Part shown: one piece after another, positions 34,911 to 47,150 of the stretch
How positions within the stretch are numbered: position 1 is the first letter of the stretch
Layout: each line of letters begins with the position of its first letter
Source of the DNA: Volvox africanus
Lineage: Eukaryota > Chlorophyta > Chlorophyceae > Chlamydomonadales > Volvocaceae
Direction: 5' to 3'
DNA: 64,000 nucleotides
Assembly: GCA_030268105.1 (NCBI GenBank)
Contig: BSDZ01000015.1
Span: forward strand, 2,755,501-2,819,500
The notes under the pieces: model-generated
Seen by the model: only the letters and a program-made list of their open reading frames with translations
Told to the model about the DNA's origin: nothing
Database searches by the model: none
Position numbers and translations under genes: made by a program

Positions 34911-37361
34911 CTTTGCTAAGTAAACGACAAGTCCCGCCGCCGCACTGACTAGTTGTCGCTGCTGTCGCGCTCTACTGTTAGCCGGTTAAATCTCAGAAGC
35001 ACGTTCAGCTTCAAATCCTGCACATATACAGTAGGAGCCGTTTAACGCAAAGCTTGCTGTGTCGTGCTGTAATAAGGAAAGCAGTGGAGAAAGTTGCCAT
35101 GTCCAACATCTTAATTTATTGCAAACATCACCTTACGTGGCTTAAGCAAGAAGCGTAAGTCTCGCTAGAGCGGAATAAGATACCGAAACAAAGGGAGAGA
35201 AAGTGAGGCCAAGACAGGCAATCTGGACACAGCAACGAGAGCTATTCTCGATGCAGGGAAAAGGAGTTATGCCGTTGCAAACGCGGTCTTTTGGAGTCTG
35301 TACGGATGGACCCCCAGGGCTCGATTTCACCCTTAGGGTATGCTGAGATCTAGTTAAACTGACACTCACACATACACTGCAGATTATCTCATAGGCAACT
35401 CTCCATGCGAGGGGCATACGTTACTCCAGAAAACATCCCGTACTAACGCTTAAGCTCGCGCAAATGCGTTAACGGCACCGTTAGAGTTGATTTCTGCTTT
35501 AAGGGGTAACACATCATACCGTAGTAGGGCCCCGCTGTGGACTTAAGGCGTAAGTAACGTATGAGCAATTGGATCTCCGGGAAGTTATTAGCGAGGTTTC
35601 CTCGTAAAAAGGGACTACTGGCCGGATCTCAACGACTTGCAGATGGCATGGAGGAGATCTTGCGCGGTCGTAGTCGTGCATCTAATGGTACTGGGGAATA
35701 TGGGAGATCACTGGGAGACACCGGGTCATGGGCAGAGCTAGATGTCGCATTTTGTGATTGAAATACCAGGCCCACGAACTGATTTCCGAAATAGCTATGA
35801 TAGAACGAATGTATGGTTATAGTTATAGCAAAACTTGGCTTTACCGGGTAACGGCTATGACACCCTGATTGTGCTAGTTCCCAACTGCCGTCCTCGATTC
35901 CAGCTGAATTCATCGCTCATTCACGGGAGTAGCTTTTTGTTCCGGGGTTCCCAGAGCCCCAAAAATTCTCCTTTTCGGGGAGCACCCCTGGAAGCCTAAG
36001 AGCGTAGGCCTTAAAACGTTCGGGGGTTCCCTGGATCATACAAAAGAGTCCCCCGGGGCACAAATTATGTGTTTATGTTATCCCATGGTAAGTACTTTTC
36101 CTACCGCGGAGAGTTTCATAAAATACGCGTGGTTACTGTAAAAGGTAAGGCTCTAGGACATCCTAGCATGCTACTCAAAAGCCAAATGCGCAAGCTGCAC
36201 TGTAACCACCTTCCCCGGCCATCCCTTCCTTTCCTCCGCCCTCACCTCCCCCCTCAAACCTCTCCTCTCTCGCTACCTACACCTAGGAATCTCCAACTCA
36301 CCAGACTGCGCTGCGCTTGCCCCTTTATTCTAAGGTTACGTGCTGCTGCTTCTATTACCCATAGAAACATGATGGACTTATAATGTGGAGGTATTTACGG
36401 GTAATGGCTGTTTAAAGTAAGCTTGCAGGTATAGTCAGTTTCTTTTTGTCAAGCTGTCAAGTCAAAATCAAGGTTATGGAACAAATGCATTTTTCACCAA
36501 GGGGCCATTTTATATGCTTCGGGGGAGTTAGGCCCGGGGGACCTTGGAGCGGGCCTACTACTTTTATGGGGACTCTCGGAAGAAGCCGGAAATCTCCTGT
36601 GTCCCTTCCGGCGTGAACTTCCTTGAACAAGCTTTAAAGCAACAGCCTGATCATCCGTTTAATCCGGAAGAAGTTCTGAGAGATACCATTTAGCCTGAGA
36701 GGTCCAGGTGCCGGTAATTGAAATAGTAAATGAAATCATCCATACAGGTTGGCTCGCAAGAAACAAAAGCACGTCCCCCTGAGGACATCCAATGCCAGCC
36801 AGTCGTTAGAACTCAATGGACCGGATGCGTATACCAGCTGCAGGCTGTCTAAATGGATCTTGCTCCTCCAAACCGCTTCTGGCTCTTAACCAGAACTCAG
36901 AACGTCTATATCTACGTCTACATGCACCACCTGCCCACATTTAACCACCGCTTGAGTGCCCCGATTGTCCCTTCGCCACAAGTTCCCATTCACACTCCTA
37001 CACATGCTCCTCACGACTCACGCGTTTCCCATTAACCCGTACACAAACCCGATCGCAGCCACAAAGAGTCTGCGGACGACTTGCTTTACACCGAACCGCC
37101 CAGAAACAGCATGGCAGCCGAGAAAGCAGATGGCCGCTATATAACCACAGGTATTTCGTTACACATGTCCTCCGTAGGACATCAGTAATCAGGATCCAGC
37201 AGCGCAGAAAGGAATCCAATATATGTATAATCACAGCGAGACCAAGTGGCCTTACTACCAATTGCCATGCCGATTTCCCCCACCAATCGCCAATACTGAC
37301 ATGTCCCCAATGCCATCTTCTGCTGACATATGAGTAGGCCATGAGGGCCCCCTTCGCCACT
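34911..37361. other. Intergenic region between eIF1A and PDX1
   Basis: About 2.4 kb holding the eIF1A promoter and the PDX1 3' UTR, both on the minus strand. A TGTAA on the minus strand at 37159-37163 could serve PDX1. Short open frames have no recognisable content. CT-rich sequence occurs near 36200-36280 and 36940-37010. Confidence 0.5.
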
Positions 37362-39695
37362 CTACTCGGACCGTTGAGCATATGAGTTAAAGCCCTTCTC
37401 CCGGATGTCGATGCCAACCATAGGCTCGCCCAGCTTCGCCGAAACCTCGGCCAGCACAATGGGATTGTTGTAATGCGTTACAGCCTACAAGGACAAAAAT
37501 GAAACAGGCAGCCAATCAACTAATTTCAGTTCGTCGCGAGAAAGGAAATTATAAACCATGATCAGCAAATAACCCCGCACCTGGGCGGACATCAACCACG
37601 TAAATTCCACGCCCAAGTGTCCTGTTGTACAGTAAAAGTAGTTATAACCCAAGGCTACACCGCACCTGCACAATGGCGCGCGCACGGGATGCCGGATCGC
37701 CAGACTTGAAGATACCCGATCCCACAAACACGCCGTCCATGCCCAGCTGCATCATCAAAGCCGCGTCCGCCGGCGTGGCCACACCGCCTGTAAAGCGCAG
37801 TGAAGGGTTTGCAGGGAGAAATTCAGTCGATCGAAAGATGGCACATTTGATAACAAAGGGAGCCGTTGGCATCTCAGCCACGATTACAATCCCCAACGGA
37901 CATAGAAGGAAAACAGCCATCTACACGTCTTGCCAAAAGACAAATCCCCAGTCTGTCAACCCAAGCCGATTATTTTCCCAGGCCAAGAGAAATCCCACCT
38001 GCAGCGAAGTTCACCACGGGCAAACGGCCGAGGTGTTTAGTCTGGCGCACCAGCTCGACAGGTGCCCGGATCTCCTTGGCATATACGTACAGCTCGTCAT
38101 CGTCCATTGTCTGCATTTGGGGATGTTATTGCAATCAGCCCATCCATAGAGGAAATCGGAAGTCTATGCACGGCGGAGGTCAGACTACGTCATCGCTCGC
38201 AACTACAACGGAATTACCCTTTGTTTTGTGGGTGTCAGCTGGTAAGAAGAGGGCGACGGCCTTAAGATGTGCAAACTATGCACCTACCTGTAGCTGGCGA
38301 ATGGCACCCATCACTGCCCTGCAGTGCCGCACAGCCTCCACTACATTGCCCGTGCCCGCCTCACCCTATAATCGTCGAGTAAGAGGGGCATATTAGATCA
38401 AGCGAATAATGGTAAGGACCGTGAGGGAAAATCATTCCGAGACCCGAGCCGAAAGAGCGGGCCCAACGGCACTGCATGTCCTGCGTATGCCCATGCCGGG
38501 CACAAAAGCTCCTAAAGGGCCCCGTTCCACATCTCGAATTCTTTACACTGTACGTACCCAAGAGCTTGTGTTGTGAATCCCACCAGCTGCGAAAACACAA
38601 TGCACCGTGCCTTCAACGCCACAAAAAGTACGACTCCCCTTCGTTACTCTCAAAGCCTCTTCCTTGTTGGGGCCATGGCCCCCTCCCGTGTTAGGCGGCC
38701 CGGTTTACACACTATGGCTTACCTTCGTGCGAATCATAGCTGCACCCTCAGCAATGCGGCGTAGAGCCTCCCCGAGATCGCGGCAGCCACAAACGAATGG
38801 TACCTTAAAATTGTGCTTGTTGATGTGATGAGTCTCATCCGCAGGCGTAAGCACCTGCCAGACAGGAAATTATCGGGACCCAGATCCTTACCGGTGTTCA
38901 AAAACGAAAGAATCTGAAGGCGGAACGGTGCTAAGTATGGGAAAATGTTCAGGTGTTGCTTCACACAAATAACCTTAAACAATGCTACGTGCGCATAAAT
39001 CTATCGACATATTCATTTAACTGGGTCATCTTAATGTAGTGGACCGGGTTGTCACTATCGTTCGTACATGTGTGGTTTTGACCGCGTTCGAGTTCAGTCT
39101 CCCAGATTTTTGGCGAAAGAACACGCAAAGCCGACCGAGAAAAGAAAATAAATAATTTGACAAGTGTAACCTAACCGATACATGCTGCGGTAGCTGCCCG
39201 AGGCGGCGAGCAGCTGTGGCCAGGGTTTTGCCGCGCGTCAAGGCAGGGTACACTTTCCAAAAACGTTGTTGCCAGCTACACAACTAACTTACGTACCTCA
39301 GACTCGTCAATGTAATCGACGCCCAGAGCTTCCAGGATTTGTGCTTCCACAAAGTGGCCGATGCGTGCCTTCGCCATCACGGGAATGGTCACAGCGGCCC
39401 TGATAGCCTTAATCATGGCTGGATCACTCATGCGAGCTACACCACCATCCCGACGGATATCGGCAGGCACACGCTCTAGCGCCATCACGGCAACAGCGCC
39501 GGCCTCCTCTGCGATGCGGGCCTCCTCTGGTGTGGTCACGTCCATAATCACGCCGCCCTTAAGCATCTGAGCAAGGCCAACCTGTAGAAAGTGGCAAACC
39601 CAAGATTAAATATTCCTAGGCTTTTATAACTCAATGAGAACAGTCCTTCCGCCGCCTCCCACCTTCACAGCAAACGTGCCCTTGTCGCTGGCCAT
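37362..39695 (-). CDS. PDX1: Pyridoxal 5'-phosphate synthase subunit PDX1
   Basis: A complete gene of seven exons and 294 residues: 39663-39695, 39297-39581, 38723-38854, 38288-38365, 37999-38110, 37666-37787, 37362-37484. All phases join. The chain contains GGVIMDV (catalytic Asp about residue 25), [28 protein letters not shown] (Schiff-base Lys about residue 82), [20 protein letters not shown] and [16 protein letters not shown] (second catalytic Lys about residue 150). It ends [34 protein letters not shown] and [18 protein letters not shown]1 condenses ribose 5-phosphate, glyceraldehyde 3-phosphate and ammonia from PDX2 to make vitamin B6 in the cytosol. The N-terminus, [11 protein letters not shown], is shorter than in land plants. 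No PDX2 gene is in the window. Confidence 0.96.
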
Positions 39696-41037
39696 GTTAG
39701 GCTAATGTCAGTATGACAAGAACAGGAACGTAAAAAGAACGGACCTATATAATATAGTTGTTGAAGTTTGCATTACAAATAGACGGGAATGGAAGCGCAA
39801 GGCCCTCTAGGCCTCCTTTGTGCGGTTGGCTGGTTGGCCCTCATTATTCGGCTTTTATTGAATTGTTTCAAAACTACTCCTTCCAGAGCGTTCAATAAAA
39901 AGACAACAACTTGTATAATATTATACTCAAATAGAGAGAATCGTAAAGGTCTGCAGGTGCGCTCTGTGGTTCCGCAAGCCTGTGCACTTTCGGACGCTGG
40001 CAAGCAATTGCTCAGAAAATATGTATCAAGCCTCGACTCCTTTTAGTGTTGTCAGGGACATGTTTGCCACTTGCACCCTCGGCCTGCACCTGGGCTGTCT
40101 CTCGAGGACTCCGACTGTCGCACTTGCGCAATGTTGGAGGGGATAGTTGATTTGGGTTCTGTTCTGGTGCAATGGATTTTGCACGGGAGAGCCGGGAAGC
40201 TGTGGAGAGGCAAGCAACGACTGCCTTCTCCAGGCCTTTGCCCGGGCAGATGAGAAGGCACACCTGGGGACATACCATTCTGTCACAGAAGGATAAATGA
40301 ATATGGAACGATAGAGCATGGGGCACAACTGTAAAGCAACAGGCAGACTCGAAAACTTCAGCTTCCTGCTTATGTCCAAATACGAGTACGACGAGCAGTT
40401 CTGCTCCAAGCCCGCTATCAACTTCCACAATCCCACTGTCAAAACTTCAAGCTCCTTCAATTCGAACGAGATCTGCAGTTGATTTTCAAGCTGTACAGGC
40501 TGTACGTACAGCGCCTGTAAGTTCTAGGCTTGTCCTCGCGCTCATTTGTGTTCAGAAAGCTTAGTCGTTGACATCATCCCAGCAGTTAAGGGCTTCTAAC
40601 AATAGGGTCCATTACACATTGTGGCCGGTGTTCTCAAGCGCTTACCGAGATACCGCCCCTTAATTAATCAGCATTCAACATGAAAATTAAGCCCAGATTT
40701 AAACACGATGGGGTACCGTACACGATACCTTACCGTACACTCCACGAAACGTCCCTGTGGCAACACTTAACAGCGTGTGTCGCCTACGCCAAGTGCCCTT
40801 CCTCTCCCAGTCTTCTTGGCCATTCCTGCTTAAATCATAACATTTCTATTCGCAATCTAGCAGGCAACTTCGTAACCGAAGCGGTGGGCGAAAGGGACGA
40901 ACGCAGCTGACCAAAAACAGTGGCCCCGACGAGGACAGATGCTCCGAAGGCATGCGGGTCCATCCCTTATGGACCCACATATCGATTTCCCTAATCATTG
41001 ATACTTTTAGCCGGTTGATTTGAAAGCCACCAACCTC

Positions 41038-41060
41038 CACACCACCACCACCACCACCAC
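41038..41060 (+). repeat. (ACC)n microsatellite
   Basis: About seven to eight ACC triplets in sequence between PDX1 and the beta-rich gene. Confidence 0.85.
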
Positions 41061-41665
41061 TGCAAGCACAAGCACCAATTCCCATAATAATATCATTCAA
41101 ACTGGGAGACTTCGGGGGCAGTAAAATGTTTTGAGCTGTAAAACCAACGCCCACGTGATGTGGATGCTGTAGAGAGGCCGGTCTCTTGATGCGGTAGGGA
41201 GGGCGGTTCTCCTTGCACGCTCCACGTACATACAGCAGTGCCCTCCTCGCTCCCCACCTCTCCCCTCCCTCCGCCAGTCTTCGGGACTTCTCTTCGGACG
41301 CCAAAGACTTTAGGTGACTAAAGTTAAACACGGAACGGTCGCGATAGGCATCAGGGACCAGGGTGCCAAAGCATGCTTCCTACGTCCCATGTATTGTTGT
41401 AGCTCTTGCAGCTGTTGTGTTTCTTCCTGCTTGCTGCTGTCACGCTGTAGTGATTTCTGCACTACATGAGCTCCGCCATCTTTCGCCGCTCCCCCTCCTC
41501 GTGGTCATTGCCCCCACGGCCGCCGCCGCTGCCGCTGCCAACGGATTGAGCGTTGCGCCGAATCTGCGACAATTCAAAATACTCAAAGATGGTCGTATGT
41601 GCGGTACGACACAGGCATTGATCTCACATCCACCCCCGACTAGTGCACGAGTGCGTACTACCACG

Positions 41666-41671
<6 letters not shown>

Positions 41672-41703
<32 letters not shown>
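41672..41703 (+). repeat. (CA)n microsatellite, about 16 copies
   Basis: An uninterrupted dinucleotide run located left of the last confirmed exon of the beta-rich gene. Confidence 0.95.
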
Positions 41704-41707
<4 letters not shown>

Positions 41708-41866
41708 CACACAATTCAATCGTATTGGACACCCAAATGCCCCTCAATATCGCGCCTTGCCTCGCTTTATTGAGGCTTTGAATATCTTTCGTTGTTTTGG
41801 ATCTCTTCCATAACCCAGATCGCAACCCGACTCCAAAGACTCAAAACCAGCCCCCAACCGACTCAC

Positions 41867-44800
41867 CAGCACGCCCCTGCCCGCGAAGTTGTCTAAGTCC
41901 TGTTTGGACGCCTCGTGCCGCTGCAGCAGCGCACGACCTGCCACTACATCATCCGCACCACGTTCGTACAACAACGGGCCGAAGTTCTCCACGCACAGCT
42001 CAATGCCGTACCTGCAAGGAGTGAGCGGGTAAATTGAATGGGCGAGCGTTCATTACCGCAGCAGTCCCGTACAGTCCCCGTACAAACTAGAAACGGGGAA
42101 CTAACACGGTAAAACCTTCCTCGTTTGCCTTAGGCTTCAGAGACCCAACGACCCATGGGTTGTTCTTCTTCTCTGCCAGATCGTGTATCAGATTGTGCCA
42201 CTAACTTACGCAGCGCAACATCTTTTGATTCTCTTACTCCCGTCTGTTCGGAAAGAATGCCCGCCTCATCCCCCTCCTTCCAGCCGGCAGCTAACAAACA
42301 GGTAAAATAATGCATTTTGCAAGTGTACAGCCTATGCGGACGAGTCCTCTGGACCTCTAGGTACGTTAGTTTCCTAACCCTGTTCCTTTGCTTATCCTTA
42401 GCTGGGCTTGACCCCTTCCAACGACCCGTGGGTCCGACAATTCCGGAGCTATGATGTCCCGTATCCCCTTCCCTCCTTACCTAGGTTGAGCGATATGGGC
42501 GTAATCCACTCGGACGCTGGCGGTGAGATAGGCACTGACGGCGTGCCAGACCCTGGCCCCCACTGCCGCTGCTGCGCTCTGGTTGCCCACACGAGCCTTC
42601 AACAGCCAGTTCTTGTTGATCTGCTCCAGGAGGCAGGCACAGGGATTGGATTTAACAATAAACGTGAATAGCGAAGTCTAGAACATGAATACCAGAGAAG
42701 CGATATTCAAATTTACACTGAACGATCAATACTTTCGACTTGACGTGATCTTTTCCTTAGTTTTCTTTACCGATTTTAATTTTTACACCGACAAAACAAC
42801 ATACTGCTTTCTAGATCGAGCATGCATGAACTTGAAAAAATATAAAGAAACATTTTAAACAAACGTTGAAGAATAGGCCAGGAACTATTTAGGAATTCAA
42901 ATTGGGCGTCAGTTTTACCTGCCATGATAACGCCAAATCGATGGTCGCGGGCCTTGCCGTGGTGGTGCTGGAGTCAACGTCCTCGTGGAGACTTGAAGAA
43001 GCCGGTTCTGGGCATGCTTTGAATCCCCCAGCAATAGCAGCGCTAGCAGCGGCAGTTCTAATTCTGCCATTATCGCTAATGCCGCCGACGGTTGCTGCAG
43101 CTGAGCGATTAGGTCGAATGAGCTTCGGAATATCGCCAACGCCGCCTCCGGCATCCGTTGCGCCGATGGCAGTTGTCAGTTGGAGGCCGATGTCGAGGTA
43201 GTTGGTGATACCAACTACTTCGTCCTCTTCAAAAGGGTTGACGACTTGACTGGGTAGATGAGAGCGGCGAGGTGGGAGTGGGCGTGGAAGGTGTTCAGGG
43301 TTGCCGATGGGAACACGACGACGAAAGGAAACCCCCCTCTCCCTCTCCCTCTCCCTCTCCCTCTCCCTCTCCCTCTCCCTCTCCCTCTCCCTCTCCCTCT
43401 CCCTCTCCCTCTCCCTCTCCCTCTCCCTCTCCCTCTCCCTCTCCCTCTCCCTCTCCCTCTCCCTCTCCCTCTCCCTCTCCCTCTCCCTCTCCCTCTCCCT
43501 CTCCCTCTCCCTCTCCCTCTCCCTCTCCCTATTACTTCTTCCTTCCATCTCATTCCCTTAACACGCACGTATCGCTCATCTCAACAACATGCCATACGCA
43601 TGTTAAAGCATGCTTCGGGGAAGTCACCGTGTACTTCGATAAAGACGGGCGCGCAGTAGCAAAGAGACCCACGTCTTCTCTGGTCGACGAGTCCAATTCA
43701 ATGCTGATACGATATAACATCACAGGCCCCCTGATTGACACCTTCCAGTTGAAGTCAGCACTAGTCGCACCATATTGACCATCACGATTTCACAACAGAT
43801 TACATAACTGCCATTTTTTCTCAACGAGAATAGACAAAACAGCCACCAGCTGCTGCACGTGTGTGATGAACTCCAAAACCACATCTCCTCCAAAACCACC
43901 CACCCCAAGCCCAACCACCATCTGCGTGAAACAGCTCACCGGGTCGCTGCCACGTGCTGAAAGAAGGAAAAGGTGAGCTCGCCCCCCGCTTTCAGCTCCA
44001 CAGAAGCCGTGAAGGGGGCACCTGGGGTATAACGTTTTGTCGGGTTTTAGGGTTTCAGGTTTGGTTTTAGAATTTTGGGTTTTGGTTTTTTTAAGCTGAA
44101 GGGGTTTAAGATACCTTTGAAGCCCTGGAAGAAGCCCTGGAGAGGGGTGTGCGGAAGGGTGCAGTGTACGGAGAGCAGCGAGCTTCTAGCGAGGAAGTAC
44201 AAAGTCAAATTGACCTGACATGGACCTCCGTCCTCCGCTGATCTCTTCACGCTTGATATCGCTGCCCCCTAACTCACATGGCACCTTCTTAGAGCTTGAG
44301 GGTTTGAGGGTGCTCGTTACAGTTCCACTCCTACAAACCTACCAACAGCGCCCGGCCGCGGCGGGGGCGAGAACGCCAGCAGCATGCAGGCATGGCTCCG
44401 AAACCAAGACCTTAGCTCCGCCAGGTTGCTGCCGCCGCCGCAGCAGCTATTGCCGCTACTGGTGCTACTGGCTGTGTTAGTGGTTGGCACGGGCTCGTTG
44501 GAATTCACGCCGCCGTCGCCGCCACCATTGCTGCTTCCGGCGGATACCGTTGATGCCGATGATGGTGCTGAAGCCAGTAGCGTCGGATGGATCAGCGCCG
44601 TTAACGCATGCCGTACAGGCAGCGCTGGCGATAGCTGCAGCCCCAACGTCAGGCCGTGGAAGCGGCCGGCCTGGCCGTGATTGTGTACGACATTTCACAC
44701 CAGGTTCAATAAATGCCTCGATGTAATAGCCCACAGGATGGTTCCACTCAGCTTTCTTTATATGTCATATGTAATAAAAGTAGTAATTAAACTGAGCTCG

Positions 44801-44879
44801 TGCGGAGTTAGGTACGCAAAAAGCATGTGAACAGGAGCAGGCGGGTGACACAACCGTCGTGGCCCGCTCGGCAAAATCC

Positions 44880-44921
<42 letters not shown>

Positions 44922-47150
44922 TAGATAGGTAGATAGATAGATACATTGATGGATAGATAGATAGATAGATAGATCTAACTAAATGGAGGTATCTTAAGAA
45001 AACCCCTCCATTAACTTCTAATGTTGATTTCTAATAATGAAAAACTTTTTGAACTTCGTATTAAAACCATTTATATGAACACTTTAGCGAACCCACATCC
45101 CCAACCTCTAAGTCACCGAAATGAATCCTCGAGAAACATGGCGTTCGCCAGGATACTAAAGAGAGGCTTCCTACTAACGCGTTGGAAACGTTTAAAAAGT
45201 TGGGAACTGCCTGGGTCTTAAGCATCACCAGAGCAGATCATTATGATATACTTCCAAGGAAGCGTGCTAGCCTAACCGACAATTGAAAAGTCCTACTTCC
45301 ACGCATTACCGCGGTTTGCCGCCCACTATCAATATGTAAAGAAAAGGATTGTCGTACACTTACAGATCCGTACCCACCAGCCATAACTTGCTCAGATCGC
45401 CCCGCCGGGGGACGAAAATGGCGCCGGCGGTGGCGGTGGTTGAGCTGTACCGCACACCCACCTGAGTGCGTATGTGGGGGGGGGGCTGAGGGGTGAGGCC
45501 ACAACGTCAAGGAATAAGTTTGTGAATTTCAGTGCGGCATAACAACGACTTTCTTGTGCCGTAGGTTATTGCGTCAATTATTGCATTCGTATTTTGGCGA
45601 ACATACCTGGGCCGCCTCCCCCGACAAATCTCGTCCCAGAGGCGCCACCACGAAGGCTCCGAGACCACTACCCTGATGGAGGTAGCTGCCCCGGAGGGAC
45701 ACATCACCCGGAGACTGTACGGCGGGTTTTGAGATGGAAGGGAGATGACAAAGGAGCAGGTGGGTAGGGAAAAGGACGGTTGGTGCGAATACGAGTCACT
45801 CTGCTGAAAGGAAGAGTCTCAGATCTCGGACACCTCTACAGCAGGTGGGCTTAGATGACGCCACACGCGGCGATATGCCCTGGCTAGATGGCTCTAATTT
45901 GCTTACATCAGAAGTCCAGACCCCTGCAGCAACAAAAACACATCTAACGAATAGCTACCGGCGTGTATGACCCTTGCCCTGGAAAGCAGTTCATTCCATC
46001 ACCGCCAAGTCCCCTTTCCACACCCAAACACTGTTTCCCAAGCAAACTCCTTTTCATTTGTGAAAACCGAGTCGTACAGTACCAAAGCTGTCATGCATCC
46101 GTGTCAAGATTGCAAAGTCACCTTCTCAGTTCCTGATTCCAATCCTTCCTACGGTCCTCTCACTCCTCTAATTACCCCCTCCTCACCCTGCCTCCAAAAA
46201 CAACTGTGACAACAACAAATACAACAACGCGTTTTAATATAAATAATATACATAATAATATAAATATAATAATAATTTATAATAACAATAATACTAATAA
46301 CAGCAACAACAATAATAACAATATTAATGCTGATAATAATAACTCTAATAATGATGATGATGTTTAATATACCCGACGAAAAAGACTTCATTATTACGGC
46401 TCCTGCATAAAGGATCGTAACCCCTCATCTCTAGGGGCTGAAGATTCCGCGAGCTCACATCCAGGCTGGCGGCCATTTCAATGAAGGTGCAAAGGGAAGC
46501 CGCAGAAGAGGGCTGCCAGCGAAGCACCATGGAACCTATTTAGGCAGAGTAAAGTTATACATATACTGTAATTTTTATGGCGTGTAATGTTTGGCTTTAT
46601 ATATTTTGACATATTCAAATGATGTTTGATAATTACAGATATATAATTCATTTATATATATAAAGTGTCAGGGCACTTGGTAAAAAATTAATAAAAGATT
46701 GCGCGCGTCCTTATCCCTCCCCATTGATCCAGCTCCTCCAGCTCACGGCCCAGTCGTCCTCACTCCGGAGAGGTATACCAAAGAAAAACCCAAGACCCAT
46801 TTGCGATTTAAAATTTATTTTTGGATTTGACTCCATTATATCCTTCAGTTTTGCTATTGCCCTAACACTCACCCATTTCCAATTTGCCCTAACACTCACC
46901 CATATTCGTAGGGCCCAACGCATCTTCATGCGCAAACGCATGGGCCTGACCTACCCTGCCCAATCCGCCATACATTCCAGAACGGCCCCACCCACCTCCG
47001 GCCCGACGCATCTTCGCGCGGACGCTGATCCGCGGGTCGTCCGGCGGACTCAGCAGCAGCATGCCCCCCAGCTCCGGAGACAGGTGGTCTCGGAGCAGGC
47101 GGGTCAACTGCTTGCGGTTGCCCAGGTAGTCATACGACGATTGACAAAAG
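41867..47150 (-). CDS. Conserved-looking beta-strand-rich protein, unnamed (both ends unresolved)
   Basis: Nine exons chain with matching phases and GT-AG junctions: 46996-47150, 46459-46535, 45607-45714, 45378-45461, 44343-44670, 43940-44021, 42919-43249, 42481-42620, 41867-42011. They give about 483 residues. Phase agreement across eight junctions supports one gene. In order: [155 protein letters not shown] and [20 protein letters not shown]. Alternating hydrophobic strands with glycines suggest a beta-barrel or beta-sandwich. Two low-complexity inserts are present, one Ser/Gly/Asn-rich in exon 44343-44670 and one Ala/Gly-rich in 42919-43249. I recall a similar SWQ-x-NKN-x-LLK segment in land-plant proteins but cannot name the family. 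An organelle outer membrane role is a guess. Confidence 0.72.
43334..43530 (+). repeat. (CCCTCT)n hexanucleotide array, about 32 copies
   Basis: About 197 nt of almost perfect CCCTCT repeat in the intron between exons 43940-44021 and 42919-43249 of the beta-rich gene. It is the reverse complement of the array at 22207-22570. In the sense direction of this gene (minus) it is purine-rich (AGGGAG), about 85 nt before the 3' splice site. Confidence 0.97.
44036..44100 (+). repeat. Degenerate telomere-like G/T tract
   Basis: Contains GGGTTTTAGGGTTTCAGG and further GGTTTTAG and GGGTTTTGG units. TTTTAGGG is the telomere repeat of Chlamydomonas-type green algae and TTTAGGG that of plants. Here the units are irregular. 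The tract is intronic in the beta-rich gene, directly upstream (in sense) of the acceptor for exon 43940-44021. Confidence 0.45.
44880..44975 (+). repeat. Compound (GACA)n(GATA)n microsatellite
   Basis: About ten GACA units pass into interrupted GATA units. It lies in the intron between exons 45378-45461 and 44343-44670 of the beta-rich gene. Confidence 0.95.
46212..46362 (+). repeat. AT-rich AAT/AAC trinucleotide-like tract
   Basis: Low-complexity sequence dominated by AATAAT and AACAAC, in the intron between exons 46459-46535 and 45607-45714 of the beta-rich gene. Confidence 0.8.

Larger units (their letters stand above)
39696..41866. other. Intergenic region upstream of PDX1
   Basis: This holds the PDX1 promoter and the 3' end of the minus-strand beta-rich gene. 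A minus-strand frame of about 150 codons (40846-41331, including SHLKSLASEEKSRRLAE) might be a terminal exon of that gene, but no splice phase could be confirmed. An ACC repeat (41038-41060) and an AC repeat (41672-41703) are present. Confidence 0.45.

Noticed and set aside
42889..43778. Long frames with Glu-Arg, Pro-Ser or Leu-Pro runs
   Set aside because: Same cause: the CCCTCT array. Only the non-repeat part at 42919-43249 is a supported exon.
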